Assembly (NCBI GenBank): GCA_031290955.1
Contig: JAISLJ010000122.1
Span: 1-9,358 of the forward strand
Direction of reading: 5' to 3'
Length of the DNA stretch: 9,358 nucleotides
Source of the DNA: Zoogloeaceae bacterium
Lineage (GTDB): Bacteria; Pseudomonadota; Gammaproteobacteria; Burkholderiales; Rhodocyclaceae
The notes below the pieces were generated by a model. It worked only from the letters and a program-made list of their open reading frames with translations, made no database searches and was not told where the DNA came from. Positions 5,943-9,358 of the stretch are shown in pieces. Position 1 is the stretch's first letter; every line of letters begins with the position of its first letter. The translations under genes were made by a program, and so were the position numbers.

Positions 5943-6467
5943 TCAGAGTTCGACGGGAATTGCGCGTCCGCGCAGGGTTTCCAGGAAGGCTTTGAGGGTT
6001 TTCAGGTTGTTCCGGTTCAGCCCGATCTTGCCATCCGGGGCGATGACGAGGTGCGGGTTGCCGAGTGTAAAACGCGCCTCGTCGAACAAGGGCGCGGCGG
6101 TATCGTCGATCCAGACGAAAGCGACATCGGGATGCGTCCGGACGAAATCGAGCAAACACGCCAGCTTGCCCGCATCGGAACCATCATTCACGAGGGTTTC
6201 ATTGGAACGCAGGCAGAGCGCCTGATCCAGCACTTCGGTATGGTTTTGCCAGGTCGTCAGCCAGAGCCATTTCGCGCGGACTGCGCGCTGGAAGGCCTTC
6301 AGCTTGCGCAGCATTTCATTGCTGTAGAAAACCTCATAGCAAATGTCGCCCGCGCGCAGGCGCTCCTGCATGAGCGCGCCAAAATCGTTCTTTTCCTGAT
6401 AGTAGCCGGTCGTGCCCGAGTAGTTGATGACACCATCGAAATCCATGATGAACACGATTTCCGGCAT
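5943..6467 (-). CDS. HAD-fold protein, putative phosphatase-like
   Basis: The 174-residue product has the order of motifs of a haloacid dehalogenase-type hydrolase. The nucleophile motif IMDFDGVIN (7-15, with D9 and D11) comes first, then a motif-II threonine in LWLTTW (68-73), a possible motif-III lysine at K101 and the acidic motif VWIDDT (118-123). The WLTTW and WIDD context recalls the small HAD domains linked to Swiss Army Knife RNA-repair proteins, but substrate and role are unknown. ATG 6467 is chosen because GAGG lies 5 nt upstream and the first beta-strand begins directly; ATG 6509, also behind a GGAG, would add 14 residues. It lies downstream of hpnD on the same strand with a gap of 144 nt (102 nt from the longer start). 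Confidence 0.75.
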   Translation of the reverse strand: MPEIVFIMDFDGVINYSGTTGYYQEKNDFGALMQERLRAGDICYEVFYSNEMLRKLKAFQRAVRAKWLWLTTWQNHTEVLDQALCLRSNETLVNDGSDAGKLACLLDFVRTHPDVAFVWIDDTAAPLFDEARFTLGNPHLVIAPDGKIGLNRNNLKTLKAFLETLRGRAIPVEL

Positions 6468-6611
6468 CCGGGCCTCGTTTTGTTGGGGAAGATCAGCAGC
6501 AAGATTCATCCATGCTCCAGCAAATGCGGTCCTGCGGAGTCCTGCGGACGGCAATTTTCTTGTAGGGAAAGGCCACGAATAGTAACAGGGATGCCCCTTC
6601 CCGCGAAACCT
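6468..6611. other. Short intergenic gap between hpnD and the HAD gene
   Basis: No gene or clear terminator is seen here. An 8-bp direct repeat CCTGCGGA occurs at 6531-6538 and 6541-6548. A weak -10-like TACTAT on the minus strand near 6582 might serve the HAD gene, but no supporting -35 was found. If the longer HAD start at 6509 is correct, this gap shrinks to 102 nt. Confidence 0.25.
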
Positions 6612-7505
6612 CTATTTATCCTTTGCCGATGCGCGCTCCGCAAGATTCTGCGGGACAGCAGGATGCAGCCAGGTTTTTCCGGCCAGCCAGAGTTTGCGCA
6701 GGGGGCCAAGCGCGATGCGCTGGTGCAGGACGCGAAAATCTTCCGCCGCGATTTCCGCCAGGAGCGTGCGGTAGATCGCCGCCATGACGAGGCCGGGACG
6801 CTGCGCCTTGCGGTCGCAAGCCGGGAGATGCGCCAGCGCGGAATCGTAATAATCCTCCGCCCGCTGGCGCTGGAAACGCATGAGGCGCACAAAATTCTCC
6901 GAGTAGCGGTTCGTCAGGATGTCGTGGGCAGGCACCTCGAAACGTTCCAGTTCCTCCACCGGAAGATAGATGCGGCCACGCCGGGCGTCCTCGCCGATGT
7001 CGCGGATGATGTTGGTCAGTTGGAAGGCCATGCCGAGATCGTCGGCATAGCGCAGGGTTGTCGCATCCTGCATGCCGAAGATCGCCGCCGCCAGGCGACC
7101 CACCACACTCGCAACGCGATGGCAATAGAGCGCCAGGCTCTGGAAATCCGGATAGCGGGCGTAGAGCAAATCCATCGCCATGCCCTCGATAATCTCCAGG
7201 AGATCGGCAACCGGCAAGGAAAAACGGGCGCGAGCGGCTTGCAGCGCCAGTCCGACCGGATGCTGCGGCACACCCTCCTCGATGCGGGCCACTTCCTCGC
7301 GCCACCAGAAGAGCTTCTGGGCGGCCAGGCCAGGATCGTTGCACTCGTCCACCACATCATCCACCTCGCGGCAAAAGGCATAGAGGGCCATGATGGCACT
7401 GCGGCGCTCGCGCGGCAGGAAGAGAAAACTGTAGTAGAAGCTGGAACCGCTCCGGGCGGCCTTTTCCTCGCAGTATTGTTCAGGCGTCATGGGAAATCTG
7501 GGCAT
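6612..7505 (-). CDS. hpnD: Presqualene diphosphate synthase HpnD
   Basis: HpnD condenses two farnesyl diphosphates into presqualene diphosphate, the first step of the HpnD-HpnC-HpnE route to squalene for hopanoids. The product is a 297-residue, all-helical, trans-isoprenyl diphosphate synthase-like protein. It shows SGSSFYYSFLFLP (19-31), the first aspartate-rich motif REVDDVVDE (46-54), and the second, QLTNIIRDIGEDARRGRIYLP (162-182), with D169 and D173. MTPEQYCEEKAARSGSS is a typical HpnD beginning, so ATG 7490 (five residues later) is an equally likely start. The gene begins 18 nt after the hpnC stop and is almost certainly cotranscribed with it. HpnD rather than phytoene synthase is preferred because of the adjacent hpnC. 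Confidence 0.92.
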   Translation of the reverse strand: MPRFPMTPEQYCEEKAARSGSSFYYSFLFLPRERRSAIMALYAFCREVDDVVDECNDPGLAAQKLFWWREEVARIEEGVPQHPVGLALQAARARFSLPVADLLEIIEGMAMDLLYARYPDFQSLALYCHRVASVVGRLAAAIFGMQDATTLRYADDLGMAFQLTNIIRDIGEDARRGRIYLPVEELERFEVPAHDILTNRYSENFVRLMRFQRQRAEDYYDSALAHLPACDRKAQRPGLVMAAIYRTLLAEIAAEDFRVLHQRIALGPLRKLWLAGKTWLHPAVPQNLAERASAKDK

Positions 7506-7523
7506 TCGTGGCGGGGTCCGCCC

Positions 7524-8333
7524 TCACATCTTGCAGGCGCGCCAGAACATGCGGAACCAATCGGGGAGCCGGAGCGTGGGACGGCGGTGGAAAACATCGT
7601 ATTCGACGGCCTCGATCTTCTCCAGGATGCGCAGGCCGCCCTGCACCGTAAGGCGAATCTCCCAGCCCAGGCGTCCGGTCAGCGCCCGCACGAGCGGCGC
7701 GCCGCTCTCCATCAGGGCGCGGCTGCGCGCAATCTCGAAGGCCATCAGGTCTTTCCAGGCCGCCGTCAGCGTACCTGCGGCGATCTCCGCTTCGGTCACG
7801 CCAAAGGTACGCAGGTCTGTTTCCGGCAGGTAGAGACGGCCCTTCTGCCAGTCGATGGCGACATCCTGCCAGAAATTGATGAGTTGCAGGGCCGTGCAAA
7901 TGGCGTCCGATTGCTTCAGTTCCTGCGGCGTTGGCACACCGGCGAGCAGGAGCACCAAGCGGCCAACGGGATTGGCGGAATGACGGCAATACAGGAGGAG
8001 TTCCGGATAATTGGCGTAGCGTTGCTGGCGGACATCCTGGGTGAAGGCATCGAGCAGGTCGCGGAACAACTGAATCGGCAGGCCGTGTTGGACGATGACG
8101 GAGGAAAGCGCGTGCAACACCGGATGTTCCGGCGTCTTGCCGACCTCGATCTCGTCCAGCCCGACGACAAAGGCTTCCAGACCGTCGAGGCGCTCTTGCG
8201 GGGAGGCATCTCCCTCGTCGGCGATATCGTCCGCCGCGCGGGCAAAGTGGTAGATCGCCGCCACGGGGGCGCGCAGCGCCGGGGGCAACAGAAGGGAGGC
8301 AACGGGGAAATTCTCGTAGTGATCGACCGACAT
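7524..8333 (-). CDS. hpnC: Hydroxysqualene synthase HpnC
   Basis: HpnC converts presqualene diphosphate to hydroxysqualene, which HpnE reduces to squalene. From ATG 8333 the protein has 269 residues and begins MSVDHYENFPVAS, characteristic of HpnC. Motifs are the first acidic cluster HFARAADDIADE (29-40) and the second, QLINFWQDVAIDWQKGRLYLP (150-170, with D157 and D161); the Q-D-x-x-x-D-W form is typical of HpnC. An in-frame ATG at 8408 would add 25 residues but touches the tRNA gene and lies upstream of the likely -10 element, so it is rejected. No good ribosome binding site is seen. It is the first gene of the hpnCD unit. Confidence 0.93.
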   Translation of the reverse strand: MSVDHYENFPVASLLLPPALRAPVAAIYHFARAADDIADEGDASPQERLDGLEAFVVGLDEIEVGKTPEHPVLHALSSVIVQHGLPIQLFRDLLDAFTQDVRQQRYANYPELLLYCRHSANPVGRLVLLLAGVPTPQELKQSDAICTALQLINFWQDVAIDWQKGRLYLPETDLRTFGVTEAEIAAGTLTAAWKDLMAFEIARSRALMESGAPLVRALTGRLGWEIRLTVQGGLRILEKIEAVEYDVFHRRPTLRLPDWFRMFWRACKM

Positions 8334-8408
8334 GACAGAGAGCGCCGAACCGTTTTCGCAAACTCGAAGTATACGGGAGTTCTCGGGTAAAATGCCGCTT
8401 TCTTCCAT
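8334..8408. promoter_or_regulatory. Back-to-back promoters of hpnC (minus) and tRNA-Leu (plus)
   Basis: Only 75 bp separate two divergent genes. On the minus strand TATACT at 8373-8368 is a good -10 for hpnC, 34 nt before its start codon. On the plus strand TAAAAT at 8388-8393 is a good -10 for the tRNA, 15 nt before its first base; the possible -35 (TCGAAG, 8364-8369) is weak. The two elements interleave, so the promoters may compete. Confidence 0.55.
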
Positions 8409-8490
8409 GCGCGGGTGGCGGAATTGGCAGACGCACTGGATTTAGGCTCCAGCGCCTTACGGCATGCGGGTTCAAGTCCCGCCCCGCGCA
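8409..8490 (+). tRNA. tRNA-Leu (anticodon UAG), 3' CCA not encoded
   Basis: The sequence folds as a class II tRNA. The acceptor is GCGCGGG (8409-8415) with CCCGCGC (8483-8489) and discriminator A8490. The anticodon stem CTGGA/TCCAG encloses TTTAGGC, giving anticodon TAG. A variable arm follows, then the T-arm GCGGG-TTCAAGT-CCCGC (8466-8482). The D-arm region GGCGGAATTGGCAGACGC is typical of tRNA-Leu. The bases after A8490 are GTC rather than CCA, which is unusual for proteobacterial tRNA genes and relevant to the integrase gene just downstream. Confidence 0.95.
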
Positions 8491-8627
8491 GTCTTGGTGT
8501 TGATAAGGGTTTTCGGGTTTTGCCAAACCATAGAGGATATCCTGATTGAATCATACTTGGCGCTTGTCCAAAATCTGTCCAAGTCTTCGGTTTTCCGGAG
8601 ATGCGGACGTCTTTGGAGTGACACATC
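8491..8627. other. Candidate attachment-site flank between tRNA-Leu and the integrase
   Basis: No gene is seen. The position directly between a tRNA 3' end and an integrase reading away from it is that of an attL/attR junction. The tRNA 3' end would be the core, but its second copy is not in the window. Two direct copies of TGTCCAA at 8565-8571 and 8576-8582, 11 bp apart, could be arm-type integrase binding sites. GGAG at about 8615 is the probable ribosome binding site of the integrase. Confidence 0.45.
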
Positions 8628-9240
8628 ATGCCAAGTTTCAGAACCAGAAGTGGGCGGGTACAAGCTCGCATCACGCTGACCGGTGTTCCAACGGTCACGA
8701 AAACCTTTCCTGATCTTCGTTCCGCCCGTGAATGGGCAAAGGTCACGGAAGCCGATCTATTGCGCGGCACGTGGAAACCTGCTGCGACAGCCCCTGCAAC
8801 GGCCGCTCTTGAGGCTGCTGCTTCCTTCACCCTTGGAGACGCCCTGCGCCGTTACAGGGCGAGCGTCACGCCGACGAAGCGCGGTGGAGAGGTGGAAGGC
8901 TACCGGATACAGGCTTTGCTGCGCCACAGCCTTGCAGGAATGCCGATCCGGGAGGTTACCGCGAGGCACATCGCCGGGTACCGGGACGAGCGGCTGGCCT
9001 TGGGGCTGTCCGGGGGCAGCATCACCCGCGAACTGGCCCTGCTTTCACACGTCTTCAAGGTGGCAGAGCGCGAATGGGGCGTTCTGGATGGCGGGGGGAT
9101 CGGGCGCATCGGGCGGGGGCAATCCTTGCCGAAGCGTGGAACGCCCGCGCCAGAATGCGCATCGTGACCGGGTATTGACGCCACACGAGGAAGCCCTGCT
9201 ACTTCGGGAACTCAACAATTGCAAGCGGTGGATCGTACCC
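8628..9240 (+). pseudogene. Tyrosine-recombinase integrase, frameshifted and truncated
   Basis: Intact relatives would be site-specific recombinases that integrate an element at the tRNA. ATG 8628 opens a frame with an N-terminal DNA-binding part (PSFRTRSGRVQARIT and the K-T-F-x-x-x-x-A-x-x-W-A pattern) and a SAM-like core-binding domain (SFTLGDALRRYRASVTP, HSLAGMPIREVTARHIAGYRDERL, REWGV; to about residue 154). That frame ends at 9165-9167 without a catalytic domain. After a G-rich stretch (9090-9120) the homologous sequence continues one frame over as NPCRSVERPRQ, DRVLTPHEEALLLREL and WIVP, up to 9240. The R-H-R-Y catalytic domain should start just there but is absent, replaced by IS-like sequence. 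The frameshift could be real or an error in a homopolymer. Confidence 0.75.
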
Positions 9241-9358
9241 TGTAGCGAGCTTCCTATCTGTCCACCTTTGTAGCGCGATAGTTGTCCGGTCGTCATAGTA
9301 TCTCCCTGGGAATTCCAAGGAGGCTTGAGATGAAGCGGACGCTCGTGCAGGAAGAGGT
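9241..9358 (+). mobile_element. Left end of a probable insertion sequence
   Basis: Integrase similarity stops at about 9240. The following bases contain TGTAGCG twice (9241-9247 and 9269-9275), each followed within 7 to 11 nt by TGTCC, as expected of transposase binding repeats near an IS end. A new ORF with a strong ribosome binding site starts at 9330. The exact boundary, terminal repeat and target duplication cannot be shown because the other end lies outside the window. Confidence 0.45.
9330..9358 (+). CDS. Start of an ORF in the IS-like segment, probably a transposase (partial)
   Basis: ATG 9330 follows AAGGAGG by 6 nt, an excellent ribosome binding site. Only the first codons, MKRTLVQEE and a beginning valine codon, are in the window. 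Too little is visible for family assignment. A transposase is inferred from its place behind the repeat-bearing end that interrupts the integrase. Confidence 0.4.

Noticed and set aside
6531..6548. Tandem CCTGCGGA copies as a possible regulatory repeat
   Set aside because: Only two 8-bp copies in GC-rich DNA with no promoter element nearby; chance is sufficient.
5916..8390. Very long open frame (824 codons) on the plus strand
   Set aside because: It is antisense to HAD, hpnD and hpnC, whose products are clearly recognisable. Its composition is that of a reverse-frame shadow in GC-rich DNA, and it has no recognisable domain.
8334..8408. Upstream ATG at 8408 for hpnC
   Set aside because: It lies upstream of the probable hpnC -10 element and abuts the tRNA; the HpnC-typical N-terminus starts at ATG 8333.

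Overview
The window looks like chromosomal DNA of a moderately GC-rich proteobacterium, most likely a betaproteobacterium or a close relative such as an acidithiobacillus-type lineage. This rests on three things: a dapB-bamE pair divergent from fur, linked hopanoid genes hpnC-hpnD, and protein sequences that recall beta/gammaproteobacterial homologues. No species is claimed. Nearly all genes lie on the minus strand; fur, tRNA-Leu and the mobile DNA at the right edge lie on the plus strand.

Layout from left to right. (1) 1-567: the 5' part of phnC, the ATPase of a phosphonate importer. It runs off the left edge, has a very clear Pho box upstream, and carries an unusual insertion of about 67 residues after the Walker A helix. 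(2) 756-2012: a multi-spanning membrane protein of the putative Na+/H+ antiporter type. (3) 2209-2949: an unrecognised cysteine-rich, probably zinc-binding protein. (4) 3003-4344: dapB and bamE, separated by 1 nt. (5) 4459-4917: fur, divergent from bamE. (6) 4918-5727: a SprA-related protein with an HEQMH motif, meeting fur tail to tail with no gap. (7) 5728-5942: an intergenic region with a 16-codon ORF behind a strong ribosome binding site on the minus strand, and a terminator-like hairpin plus T-run on the plus strand. (8) 5943-6467: a small HAD-fold protein. (9) 6612-8333: hpnC-hpnD, two of the three enzymes that make squalene from farnesyl diphosphate; hpnE is not next to them. (10) 8409-8490: tRNA-Leu(UAG), divergent from hpnC.

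Right of the tRNA the DNA changes character. A tyrosine-recombinase integrase begins 137 bp downstream. It is frameshifted in a G-rich stretch and then cut just before its catalytic domain by what appears to be the left end of an insertion sequence, whose first ORF starts at 9330 and runs off the window. The simplest reading is an integrative element inserted at the 3' end of tRNA-Leu, later disabled.

The left part is mostly housekeeping: lysine/cell-wall synthesis, outer-membrane assembly, iron regulation and hopanoid lipid precursors, plus a phosphate-starvation locus. The least explained signals are the PhnC insertion, the structured plus-strand region at 5767-5852 and the tRNA/integrase/IS junction. 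I found no CRISPR array and no multi-gene defence system.
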